Assembly: GCA_022788185.1 (NCBI GenBank)
Contig: JALEVV010000007.1
Coordinates: 1-44,837 of the forward strand
Direction: 5' to 3'
Length of the DNA stretch: 44,837 nucleotides
From: Spirochaetales bacterium
GTDB lineage: Bacteria > Spirochaetota > Spirochaetia > Sphaerochaetales > Sphaerochaetaceae
The notes under the pieces were generated by a model. That model was not told the origin of the DNA and ran no database searches. It worked only from the letters and a program-made list of their open reading frames with translations. Each line of letters opens with the position of its first letter. Position 1 is the stretch's first letter. The translations under genes were made by a program, and so were the position numbers. Shown here one piece after another: positions 23,517-32,700 of this stretch.

Positions 23517-25645
23517 TTTCTCAGGCCCTCAATATCCTCAACGGGGATAGGGATCTTTGTGCAGCTGATTCCGAGCGCACGCTCGACCGCATCCACATAT
23601 GCGGCATCAGCACCGTTAAATACCAGCTCGCCCATGCCCTTGGCACCGAATGGTCCCCAGGGGTACGGGTTATCGACGAAGAAGTACTCCTGCTTCGGGA
23701 AGTCCATGCTGGTGGGAATGACATAGTCTGACATGCTGGACTGTCTGAAGTGGCCATTTCTGTTTTCCATCTTCTCCATTGCGGCATATCCAAGGGACTG
23801 CATGACTCCGCCGTTTACCTGACCGTGAACGATGAGTTCATCGATCGGGTGTCCGATGTCATGGCTTGTCCAGATTCCCTTTACATTGACTTCATTGGTT
23901 ATCTTGTCAACCTCTACCTCGACACAGGCGGCACCCCATCCGTAACCCAGGTATGCATCACCCTTGAACGTGGTCTGATCCCAGGGATGACCTTCGGGAT
24001 GTTCGTACTGAACCTCAACCTCAGCGTGCTCCTCACCCATCTTTTCCTTCATCTGGAGGGCAGCCCTGTAACCGAGGTTACCTACGATCATGGTGGATCT
24101 GGATGCGGCGGTAGGGCCTGAGTCGGGAACCATGTCGGTGTTGGGTGCATCAAAGATGACGTCATCCATGCCTACTTCAAGAGTGGCCGCGACAATCTTT
24201 CTGAGGGCGGTTCTGAAGCCCTGTCCCATCTCGGTCTGTCCGCAGAGAATCGTGAAGGTGTTACCATCCTTAATAAGTCTCAGGCGTCCCTTGATGATGG
24301 CCTGCTCACCGTTACCGGTGAATGCACCGCCGTGGTTGTAGAAGCTTATGCCGATTCCCTTACCGGATCCGATCTCATACTCAGCGCTCTTTCGGAAGTA
24401 ATCGCTGGCAGATGTGATCTGCTCCATCATCTCATTGAGCTTCACGTCCTCAATGATGTGACCTTCGGTAACGGTCTCATCACCCTTTTTGAGGAAGTAC
24501 TTCTTCTTGTAGATTGCAGGATCAATTCCGAACTTCCTCGCAATGTGGTCCATATGCGTCTCGATCGCAAAGAGTGTCTGAGGTGCGCCGAAACCGCGGA
24601 ATGCACAGGATGGGAATGTGTTTGTGGCCATGCCGTAACCCTCAATCCTAGTGCATGGGAAGAGGTAGACGCCATTGGCATGGAACACGCCTCTCTGGAG
24701 GACAACGTAGGATGATGAAAGGTAGGCACCGCAGTTGTAGTAAACCTTGATGTCCGATCCAAGGATGTTTCCATTCTCATCAACACCTGTCCTGAAGACA
24801 ATTTTTGACGGATGTCTCTTGACGGAGTAAAGCATATCCTCTTCCCTGTCAAAGCTGAGCTGGATCGGTTTCTTTATGATGCTTTCGGCAATGAGAAGCG
24901 GTCCTGCCAGAACATCGGGGAAGTGTTCCTTACCGCCGAAGGCACCGCCTGTAACGGTCTGTTTCACCACGATGTCTTCAGGATTGAGGCCGAGAAGTCC
25001 GCAGATGCTCTTTCTGATGTAGAAAGGACACTGGGCTGATGCGTAGATTACATACTTACCGTCCTCAATCGTTGCAATGGCACCATTAGTCTCCAGGTGC
25101 ACATGCTCCTGGAAGCCTGTTTCAATGGTTTCCTCTATGATCTCGGAAGCCTTTGCCAGGGCTTCATTTACATCACCGCCCCTCTCACTTACAAGAGAGC
25201 ACATGACATTGTTTTCCCCGCAGAGCGGTGCGGCTTCATTGTTTATTGCATCATCGATTGAAATGACAGGAGTCTCTTCCTCATATTCAACACTGAATTC
25301 ATCGAATAACTTATTGAGAACTCCCCTGTCCGAACCTACAAGTATACCGATTGTCTCACCGACATACTTCACGTCCCCGTCAGCAAAGCATCTCCAGTCA
25401 TCCGCGATCATCTTGAGGGCATTCTTGTTTCCTTCAGGAATATCCTTTGCACTGATGAAGTAGTATCCTTCAGGCAGTGACGGAACCCTGATATTCCTGA
25501 TCTTACCCCTTGCGATCGTGGAACGGATAAGACGGGAATACAGCATGTTTTCAAATTTCAGGTCAGCAAGATATTTGGCTTCGCCCCTGGCTTTTTCCAG
25601 GGCATCTACTCTCGTGATCCTGTCATCAATGTGAGTAACTGACAT
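23513..25645 (-). CDS. xdhA: Xanthine dehydrogenase molybdopterin subunit
   Basis: 710 residues. N-terminal Ald_Xan_dh_C domain (RVDALEKARGEAKYLADLKF), then the Mo-cofactor domain: TGGAFGGKEHFPDV, SCAFRGFGAPQTLFAIE, CGQTEMGQGFRT and PFGAKGMGELVFNGADA, whose Glu is the expected active-site base. Slightly shorter than typical 750-residue subunits. First gene of xdhA-C-B-ygfM-xdhD, transcribed from the promoter at 25728-25755; start ATG after GGAGGC. The presence of ygfK, ssnA and xdhD suggests a selenium-containing purine hydroxylase acting on xanthine, hypoxanthine or 2,8-dioxopurine; which one is not decidable here. Confidence 0.92.
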   Translation of the reverse strand: MSVTHIDDRITRVDALEKARGEAKYLADLKFENMLYSRLIRSTIARGKIRNIRVPSLPEGYYFISAKDIPEGNKNALKMIADDWRCFADGDVKYVGETIGILVGSDRGVLNKLFDEFSVEYEEETPVISIDDAINNEAAPLCGENNVMCSLVSERGGDVNEALAKASEIIEETIETGFQEHVHLETNGAIATIEDGKYVIYASAQCPFYIRKSICGLLGLNPEDIVVKQTVTGGAFGGKEHFPDVLAGPLLIAESIIKKPIQLSFDREEDMLYSVKRHPSKIVFRTGVDENGNILGSDIKVYYNCGAYLSSSYVVLQRGVFHANGVYLFPCTRIEGYGMATNTFPSCAFRGFGAPQTLFAIETHMDHIARKFGIDPAIYKKKYFLKKGDETVTEGHIIEDVKLNEMMEQITSASDYFRKSAEYEIGSGKGIGISFYNHGGAFTGNGEQAIIKGRLRLIKDGNTFTILCGQTEMGQGFRTALRKIVAATLEVGMDDVIFDAPNTDMVPDSGPTAASRSTMIVGNLGYRAALQMKEKMGEEHAEVEVQYEHPEGHPWDQTTFKGDAYLGYGWGAACVEVEVDKITNEVNVKGIWTSHDIGHPIDELIVHGQVNGGVMQSLGYAAMEKMENRNGHFRQSSMSDYVIPTSMDFPKQEYFFVDNPYPWGPFGAKGMGELVFNGADAAYVDAVERALGISCTKIPIPVEDIEGLRK

Positions 25646-25671
25646 TTAGCCTCCATCGAACCATTATATTT

Positions 25672-25702
25672 ATTTGGATATAATGGATTTATCCATCCAA
25701 AT
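25672..25702. promoter_or_regulatory. Inverted repeat in the xdhA leader
   Basis: ATTTGGAT (25672-25679) and ATCCAAAT (25695-25702) are perfect inverted arms, with a second small palindrome GGATTTATCC between them. It lies about 20-50 nt downstream of the expected start of transcription. Candidate operator for a repressor, or an mRNA hairpin. Confidence 0.45.
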
Positions 25703-25727
25703 TCAATAACGGCAGTTATCTAGCTTC

Positions 25728-25755
25728 AGTATACATCACCAATTCAAAATGTCAA
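25728..25755 (-). promoter_or_regulatory. Promoter of the xdhA operon
   Basis: Minus strand TTGACA (25750-25755), 16-nt spacer, TATACT (25728-25733). The short spacer and upstream boxes suggest activator dependence. Confidence 0.65.
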
Positions 25756-25765
25756 AACAGAAAAT

Positions 25766-25783
25766 GAAACAAAACGCAACAAA
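25766..25783 (-). promoter_or_regulatory. Putative activator boxes, xdhA promoter
   Basis: Minus strand TTTGTTGCGTTTTGTTTC: two GTT(G/T)C motifs 10 bp apart, the nearer one 10 nt from the -35. The same layout occurs upstream of ygfK (32995-33012). Confidence 0.5.
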
Positions 25784-25796
25784 TGACTAAAGACAT

Positions 25797-25819
25797 AAAA
25801 AGAGGGAGCCGAAGCTCCC
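25797..25819 (-). terminator. Terminator of the secreted-protein gene
   Basis: Minus strand GGGAGC, TTCG loop, GCTCCC, then TCTTTTT. Confidence 0.85.
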
Positions 25820-25846
25820 TGTACCAATGCCGGTTAAGATGTCAGA

Positions 25847-26407
25847 TTATGGCGCTGTGAAATAAAACTCAATTACACACTCATATTCACCGGCAGTCCA
25901 GTTATAATTGCCATCCCAGGTTGGAGTGAACTCTGCAATTATGTAAGAACCGACAGTGTAAGGTTCAGCTGTGTATGATACTCCGCAGTGTCCATATGCG
26001 GAAGCCCTGGTAACAGTACCTACGGTTTTTCCATTATCAGTGATTGCAAATGATTTATCTCCGGTTGATTCGATACCATCACCGATAAACAGAACGGGAA
26101 CAGGTTCTTCATCCTTAACAGCCTTTTCATTGACGAAACCATTCGTCACAATATCAACACGCAGGCTTTTTACATCATCATTCGTATTTCCAATCCACTT
26201 TACAGCCATAGGCTTTGCCTGCCCGGAAGTAAGAACAATAGAGTTATCAACATTATCATTTCCGTCAATGGCTACTTCATCATAGAGAACCTGTAAAGAT
26301 TGGCTGGAATCAACTGTATTCTGTAATTTTATCGAACTGCTGTCTGCTGCAAACACTGTACCTACTATTGCCAGTGTAATGATAAGAACTGAACATACTT
26401 TCTTCAT
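25847..26407 (-). CDS. Small secreted beta-rich protein
   Basis: 186 residues from the ATG at 26407 (GGGGAAAA upstream); the longer frame to 26467 lies in the promoter. Signal peptide MKKVCSVLIITLAIVGTVFA with AxA-like cleavage. The mature protein is beta-rich, with an acidic strand pattern and a C-terminal strand pair (NYNWTAGEYECVIEFYFTAP) like the closing 'aGtY...v.i.f' strand of pilin-type or DUF4402-like beta sandwiches. The second secreted gene at 27546-28097 has the same design and promoter. Lies between the two halves of the purine locus, with its own promoter and terminator. Two Cys, about 20 residues from each other in sequence order, may pair. Function unknown. Confidence 0.7.
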   Translation of the reverse strand: MKKVCSVLIITLAIVGTVFAADSSSIKLQNTVDSSQSLQVLYDEVAIDGNDNVDNSIVLTSGQAKPMAVKWIGNTNDDVKSLRVDIVTNGFVNEKAVKDEEPVPVLFIGDGIESTGDKSFAITDNGKTVGTVTRASAYGHCGVSYTAEPYTVGSYIIAEFTPTWDGNYNWTAGEYECVIEFYFTAP

Positions 26408-26453
26408 TTTATTTTCCCCTATCAATAATTCATGCAAGTATTTGATACTTTGG

Positions 26454-26482
26454 AATATAACAAACAACCAATCTTATGTCAA
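26454..26482 (-). promoter_or_regulatory. Promoter of the secreted-protein gene at 25847
   Basis: Minus strand TTGACA (26477-26482), 17-nt spacer, TATATT (26454-26459), followed by CCAAAGT. The TTGACATAAG start and TATATTCCAA end match the promoter at 28145-28174. Confidence 0.75.
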
Positions 26483-27489
26483 CTGTTTTATATATTATTT
26501 AATAAATAATACTTATCTACTATTGTTATAAGAACTTAAATAAGTCATATGAATTTCCATTCCCCAAAAGGATGCGATAAATCATATAAACATATGACAT
26601 ATTATTGTTTTTCGCATCCATAAACGAACCAAATACAGTTTTTGACAGTACAGCCTCTGATATTACGATCAGACGATATGATCCTTCTTATTACAGGCTG
26701 ATTATTCAGTATGCTTTAACTGCGCCCGAATGGAGTACCAAACCGAGAACTTAGGATAAGCTGAACGCTCAATATGGATATCATCAAAGGGTATAGGGCT
26801 TTTACAGGATACAAGGTGCCTGCTCCATAGATAATATCTGTGCTCTATCCGGAAAGAGTTCTATAGTACTGATCCCAGTCTGAGGCGTACTGAATTAGTG
26901 GTACACTGGAGGAAGCATGCAAACCGGACACTCATCAATAGCTTCACATATAACTTTGCATCAAGGCTCAGGAAGATAATAATAAGCGTGATTACTATTC
27001 CAGGCACTGTTACCCCGGATGATTGTTGCCAGTCATAAACTATATCCGTCCATGGAAGGACTGAGCATGAATGAGTTGCCTGTACGTGCCTTGGATAGCT
27101 GCCTTTCATTACTTTAGGAAATAAACAGCCTTCTCCGTATTCAGCGGTAGCGTTACCCGTATTGTTGCTGTCTCACTCTACTGTGTCATACCGAGGCTCC
27201 ATTTTACGGAGGATATGTTATCCTATTTGTGTCGGTCTGATTATCCGTTCACCCTTTCGGGTTTCGCTACTGACGGTTTGAATATCCATATTATCTCGTT
27301 TTGTTTATTCCCTCAAAGTCTGGCAACCTATACGAAAACTGACGCTGAATGCAATCAGTATTCATTCGAAGGGGTAATTCAGCAAAAGACCCATGTTAAA
27401 ACAATTGTGTTACATCTGAGGTAATGCAATTTATCCGAATTCACAACAAATCTAGTTGCGATCCTAAGCACATTATAAATATAACACAA
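26483..27489. other. One-kilobase gene-poor gap
   Basis: No gene with a ribosome site and credible product. The longest frames (about 70-82 codons, at 26861-27109 minus and 27215-27424 plus) have unlikely composition and no homologous look. A minus-strand stretch at about 26715-26865 (ending DIHIERSAYPKFSVWYSIRA, then QLKHTE and a stop) reads as coding-like debris of unknown origin. About 26483-26620 is AT-rich. No IS terminal repeats or RNA structure could be assigned. Confidence 0.4.
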
Positions 27490-27492
27490 AAG

Positions 27493-27515
27493 CAAAAAAG
27501 CCTCCCGAAGGAGGC
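27493..27515 (-). terminator. Terminator of the second secreted-protein gene
   Basis: Minus strand GCCTCC, TTCG loop, GGAGGC, then TTTTTTG. Confidence 0.85.
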
Positions 27516-27545
27516 CTGTCTGCTGTTGCCGTTATTTACGACCGA

Positions 27546-28097
27546 TTACTCACCATCAATTGTAACAGTGACAGTGGACTGGTAGTTACCTGCAACAAGG
27601 TCAGTTGCAGTATTTGCCCAACTAAGTGATGCTGTTGCAACAATATGATTTGCAATATTTGAGTATGCCTTGTAAGTAACAGAGAGAGTGTCACCGCTGT
27701 AGGAAGCTTTAGCATACGTGCCAAGGTTGCCAGCAACAGGAGTAACGGAGAATTTTACAGGTACCTGATATGTTCCATTGTTTGGTACTTTCTTTTCCGT
27801 ATAATTCTCATTGTAAAGTTCAAAAGGAGTTACAGTGAACTTGACTGTGTGATCCTGGTCTACAGCCTTGTTACCGGAAAGTCTGACATCGAAATATCTG
27901 GAACCACCGGCAAGATCAATATTCTCTGCATCACGATCAGTATTGAGTGCTGTTGCGTGGTTCGCATCAATACCGTAATAAACTGCGATAGAGGAATCAG
28001 TACCCTCAACTTTATTTCTAAGTGTGATTGTTCCATCTGCGAACACTGAAACAAGTGCAACCATCATGATAACTAAAACTGCTAATGCTTTTTTCAT
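27546..28097 (-). CDS. Small secreted beta-rich protein (second copy)
   Basis: 183 residues from the ATG at 28097, after an AGGGAAAAG-type purine stretch; the frame to 28187 crosses the promoter. Signal peptide MKKALAVLVIMMVALVSVFA. The mature part starts DGTITLRNKVEGTDSSIAVY, parallel to SSSIKLQNTVDSSQSLQVLY in the gene at 25847, so the two are diverged paralogues. It ends with LVAGNYQSTVTVTIDG, a closing strand as in spore-coat-U/DUF4402-like beta sandwiches. No Cys. Probably periplasmic or surface-exposed; possibly a small fibre subunit. Own promoter and terminator. Confidence 0.7.
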   Translation of the reverse strand: MKKALAVLVIMMVALVSVFADGTITLRNKVEGTDSSIAVYYGIDANHATALNTDRDAENIDLAGGSRYFDVRLSGNKAVDQDHTVKFTVTPFELYNENYTEKKVPNNGTYQVPVKFSVTPVAGNLGTYAKASYSGDTLSVTYKAYSNIANHIVATASLSWANTATDLVAGNYQSTVTVTIDGE

Positions 28098-28144
28098 TTC
28101 TTTTCTTTTCCCTTTGTCGTGTACTATTTTTTGTTTACACTTGG

Positions 28145-28174
28145 AATATACACTGGGATTATGACTTATGTCAA
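28145..28174 (-). promoter_or_regulatory. Promoter of the secreted-protein gene at 27546
   Basis: Minus strand TTGACA (28169-28174), 18-nt spacer, TATATT (28145-28150), followed by CCAAGTG. Immediately upstream, AAATATTTTCA (28176-28186) and TGAAAAATATTT (28193-28204) form an inverted repeat that could be an operator or UP-like element. Confidence 0.7.
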
Positions 28175-28343
28175 TAAATATTTTCATATTTGTGAAAAAT
28201 ATTTATTTTTGATATGTAAACCGGTTAAACTTTGTCATACTTCTTACATTTTTGGGGTTTACTTATTACTTTTTATGGGTTTTTATGAGTGAAGTTCATG
28301 TTAGATGTATGTACTTAGTTCGTAACTTCTGACATTTGATGGC

Positions 28344-28374
28344 AAAAAGAAGCCACCGGTGGCTGTCCGGTGGC
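28344..28374 (-). terminator. Terminator of ygfK-ssnA
   Basis: Minus strand GCCACCGG, 7-nt loop, CCGGTGGC, then TTCTTTTTG; 38 nt past the ssnA stop. Confidence 0.85.
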
Positions 28375-28411
28375 AGGGGGGTTTCAGGACTGACTATCCA
28401 GTTTCAGTCGA

Positions 28412-29746
28412 TTACGGTTTGATTTTGTCAACAGTGTTCCAGACACGCTGGGCGACACGACGGGCTTCGGCATAGATCTTAGCTTCGTCAATGCCGATCA
28501 TCTTACGGTTCTCCATTACAAGCTTTCCGTCGATGATCACGCTGTCAACGGCATTGCTGCTCATGCCCCAGACGAAGTGTCCGGCGGCATTGGCGCTTAC
28601 GAGCGGAGTCGGAGCGTTGTAGTCGAGCAGTGTAAGGTCGGCAGTGTAGCCTTCCTCCACCCTTCCCCACTTCCTTCCGTCATTGAAGCTCTTTTCAATG
28701 AGGCGGTTACCGCGGTTGAGGGCGGCAACGAACTCTGACGGCCAGAACGGGAGACCTTCATCCTTATGCTTGAAGAACGAAATCTTGAGTTCCTCGAACA
28801 TATTGCCGCCGCAGCCGTCGGTTCCGATGACAAGATTCTTAATCATAGGGAGTGTCCTGCAGTAACCGACGTGGTTGTTCATGTTGCTTCTGCCGTTGTG
28901 GGCGAAGAAACAGTTCCTCTCGTTGATGGTTGCGATTTCCTTCTCTGAAAGATGGAGACCGTGTACCAGGAGAGTGTTGTCCGTCAGCAGACCGAAGCGG
29001 TCAAGACGGTCGATGATGTCCTCATTGTAGTGGTGATGGGACCATACAACATCGTATTTGTCCTCAGCCACATGGAGGTGCATTCCGCGTCCGGTTTCCT
29101 TCATGGCATCTGCCATGAGCTGAAGTCCGGCATCGGGAATCGTGAAGGGAGCATGTCCTCCGATCATGGATTCAACAAGGACGGGACCTTTCTTCTTCTT
29201 TTCATCCACTTCCTTTGCAAAGCGGATGTTTTCCTTGACGCCGTCCTCAACTTCCTTCATGCCTCCGTTACGGTCAGTAACTTCGTAACAGGTGGAACCT
29301 CTGAGTCCGATCTCTTCCATGCCCTTTGCGATTACGGAAAGGGATCCGTCTATGAAGGACGGGGATGCATGGTGGTCGATGGCACAGGTGGTACCAGCCT
29401 TCACTGCATCGATGGAGCAGATAAGTGATGAGTAGTAGAGTGCTTCCTCATCAAGGCCCCTGTCGAGGCGCCACCACCACTCCTTCAGTACCTGGATGAA
29501 GTCGGTCTGGGGACCTGCCGAAATTAGCATGCCCCTGGAAAGGCCTGAGTAGTAGTGATGATGTGAGCATACATTGCCCGGGATAAGGGTCTTGCCGGTG
29601 GCATCGATGACCTTATCGGCTCTCTGCGGGAGCCCTGCTCCCACAGCCTTTATCCTGCCGTCCTCAATGAGGACATCCATGTTCTCCTTCACGTCAAAAG
29701 GAGGCTCAGTCTGCATTATGCGTACGTTTTTAATGAGAATTGACAT
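28412..29746 (-). CDS. ssnA: SsnA-type amidohydrolase
   Basis: 444 residues, close to E. coli SsnA (442). Metal-dependent amidohydrolase fold: N-terminal beta cap (MSILIKNVRIMQTEPP), metal site at GNVCSHHHYYSGLSRGM near residue 60, GMHLHVAEDKYD, LLVHGLHLSE and NLVIGTDGCGGNMFEEL with the metal-binding Asp; C-terminal cap ends the protein. Family relatives deaminate or hydrolyse purine and pyrimidine rings; in the purine-degradation cluster SsnA is expected to act on a purine-derived intermediate, e.g. as an aminohydrolase. Follows ygfK with a 3-nt gap, one transcript ending in the terminator at 28344-28374. Confidence 0.9.
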   Translation of the reverse strand: MSILIKNVRIMQTEPPFDVKENMDVLIEDGRIKAVGAGLPQRADKVIDATGKTLIPGNVCSHHHYYSGLSRGMLISAGPQTDFIQVLKEWWWRLDRGLDEEALYYSSLICSIDAVKAGTTCAIDHHASPSFIDGSLSVIAKGMEEIGLRGSTCYEVTDRNGGMKEVEDGVKENIRFAKEVDEKKKKGPVLVESMIGGHAPFTIPDAGLQLMADAMKETGRGMHLHVAEDKYDVVWSHHHYNEDIIDRLDRFGLLTDNTLLVHGLHLSEKEIATINERNCFFAHNGRSNMNNHVGYCRTLPMIKNLVIGTDGCGGNMFEELKISFFKHKDEGLPFWPSEFVAALNRGNRLIEKSFNDGRKWGRVEEGYTADLTLLDYNAPTPLVSANAAGHFVWGMSSNAVDSVIIDGKLVMENRKMIGIDEAKIYAEARRVAQRVWNTVDKIKP

Positions 29747-29749
29747 CGC

Positions 29750-32700
29750 TTATTCCTCCACTGCATTGAGAAGATATGAGTAGCGTGTGAGCACCGCATC
29801 GATCATGGCGGAAAGCTCATCACTTACATCCACATCCGCATGTCCTTCCTTAACGCTGCCTTTCATGATCTTTCCTTCAACCCTCACCGTGATCTCGTCG
29901 CCTGATACGAGGAAACCGCTGTTGGTGCTGTTCTCAAAGTCATCGGCCCTGGAGAAGAGCGTGAACTTCTTAAGGTACGGTCCTCCGTCATGGGGACAGA
30001 ACGTTGCGCAGTTGCCGCATTCGTTGCAGTATGCATCGATGTGCAGGATCTGGAAGGGATCATCGAAGAGGCCGGTATCCCTTAAGTCGAGTGCCATGTT
30101 GGCCCTGTTGGGACATACCTCAACACACTTGTTGCAAAGGTATGAACACTCGACACAGCGGCATGCTTCCCTCTTCATGAAATCTTCTGAAGAGCACTTA
30201 TCGCATGAGCGTACGACCTTGGACTTCCTCTGTCTGATGGATTGGAAGAACTCATCCTCGGCAGCTTCAAGCTCCTCATCGCTGATCTCTTCCTCCTCTT
30301 CCTCATCGCTGTCATGACAGCCGCAGGTGCAGTCCTCACCATGTTCCTCGCAGCCGCAGTCGCATTCATCGTCATCCTCATCTGATGAGGCGAGCTTCTC
30401 CAGACAGTCATCAATCGCGCGGGAGACCGCATCGCGGGCACTTGCGATACAACGGACAACAGTCGTGGGTCCCGTGAGGGAGTCACCGACGATGTAGATA
30501 CCTTCTCCGTCAGTCGGGAAGCCGTCCACGACCTCAACACCGAGAGCCTGGAAAGTTTCGGTATCAGGCTTGTTACCTGTTGCCGTAATAAGGGCGGAAC
30601 ACGGCAGTGTGATGACTTCACCTGTGTCCTCAGGTCTTCTTCTTCCGCTTCTGTCCTTCTCTCCGAGCTTCATGACGGAAAGCGTGAGCACACCGTCATT
30701 GAGAGCCTTCGGGTTGGTAAGGAATGCGAAGGATACTCCGTCATCCAAGGCAAATTCATACTCTTCCCTGTCGGCAGGCATTTCATCAAAGCTTCTTCTG
30801 TACACGACGGTTACCTTTGCACCGGTGCGGAGGGCCGCACGGGCCGCATCCATTGCGGTGTTACCGCCGCCGACAACGACCACGTCCTTGCCAAGACCGC
30901 TGTCGATACCCTTCTTCTCATCACCGAGGAAGGTTACGGCATCAATGACCTTACCCTCACCTTCGAGACGGATCTTATTCTCCTTCTCTGCACCGATAGC
31001 ATAGAAGATGTAGTCAAAACCGGCCTTTTTGAGGTTTTCAGCCTTCACGTCATCCACAGTCACTCCGTAGTGGATGTCCACACCGTTGCTGAGGATGAAG
31101 TTGACGTCCCGTTCAACCACCTCACGCGGGATCCTGAACTCAGGAATGATGTTGCTTACGACACCGCCTGCGGTCTTTTCACGCTCGAAGATCTCTGTTT
31201 TGAAACCGGCACGGGCCAGGAAGAGAGCTGCGGAAAGTCCTGCGGGACCTGCACCGACGACCGCTGCCTTCACATCCGCGGGGTCCTCAGGCTTAACCCA
31301 GATTTCGGAAAGGAACTCGCTGAGACCTTCCTCTGCGGCAAGCTTCTTCATCTGCCTGATCTTAACCGGGCCTTCGTAATCGAGTCTGGTACAGTGGTTC
31401 TGACACTGATGGTCACAGATCCAGCCTGTGATGTTCGGCAGTGCGTTCTTGTCGAGAATGACTGCAAGGGCTTCTGCAACCTTGCCTTCGCCCATGAGCT
31501 GGATGTATTCAGGAATGTCCTGATGGATCGGACATGCCTCAACACAGGGAGAGACATAACAGTCAGTAAGTGTAAGCGGTGTTACGACCTTAGCCTTATT
31601 CTTACCGCGGAAGTCCTTGCTGATGATATTCTTCCTGTCGCGGGCCCAGGTATTGAGGGTCCTGAGTTTTTCAACATCGATCTTCTTCATATCCCAGGCA
31701 TCGCTTTCCGAGAGGATTGAACAGAGCTGTCCCATTCTGTTGTACCCGCCCGGCTTCAGCATGTCGGTTGCCAGGGTTATCGGCCTGATGCCTGCTTCGA
31801 AGAGTGCCTTGACCGTAAGGGCATTGGCACCGCCTGAGTATGATACGGGAAGCGCACCGCCGAACTCCTCTGAAAGCTTAAGAGCAACGCTGGTGGAGAT
31901 GGGAAGCAGCGTGCGGCCTGACATGTACATCTCGTCACCGGGGAGCACTCCCTGGTCATTGACGGAGCCAAGGGTGTTGGTAAGCTTCACGCCGAAGCCC
32001 CTGCCCTCCTTTGCGGCGAGGTCCACGAGACGGTGGAGCATTGAAACCGCATCCGGGTACTGAAGGTCATGGTCGAAGCTTTCCCTCTTAAGACCGACAT
32101 AGGCGTATCCCAGGTCATTGAGGATTCCCCTCACGCCGTCGAAACCGAGCAGTGTGGGATTGAGCTTTACGAAGGTGTCGATCTTCTTCTCGGTAAGCAT
32201 GTATGTACAGATTGCCTCGATCTCCTTAGGAGGACAGCCGTGCATCGTTGAAATAGTCACGGACGGGGAAATCCTCTTTGAAATCTTAGGAAGCATTGCA
32301 ACGACACTTTCCTCAAGACCGGCCCAGGGAGTGCCGTCCAGATAACCCTTCACGAACACTCTCTTTACATCTTCAATATAGCCGTCGAATCTTCCGTCCA
32401 CATCGGCATCGAGCATAGAGTTGATGAACTTCTGCATGCGTTCGGTCTTAATGCCTTCCAGGTTGTAACCGACACTCATGTTGAAGATGAATGAGGGGCT
32501 TTCGAAGGAACCCTTGTTCTGAAGTGTCTCGATGATATGAAGGATGATCCAGGCCTTGAGATACTCATCATAGGCCTTGGGCAGGGTATATTCTGTGGAC
32601 CACTCGACGTTGTAGCCCTCATCGCGTGCATCGATACACGGCTTTGCTATCTCAAGCGTGTCCATGATCTGGACGGTCTTGAGCTCTATGAATCTTGATC

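Noticed and set aside
26861-27109. 82-codon minus-strand frame
   Set aside because: No ribosome site, no signal or domain, and odd composition; treated as part of the gene-poor gap.
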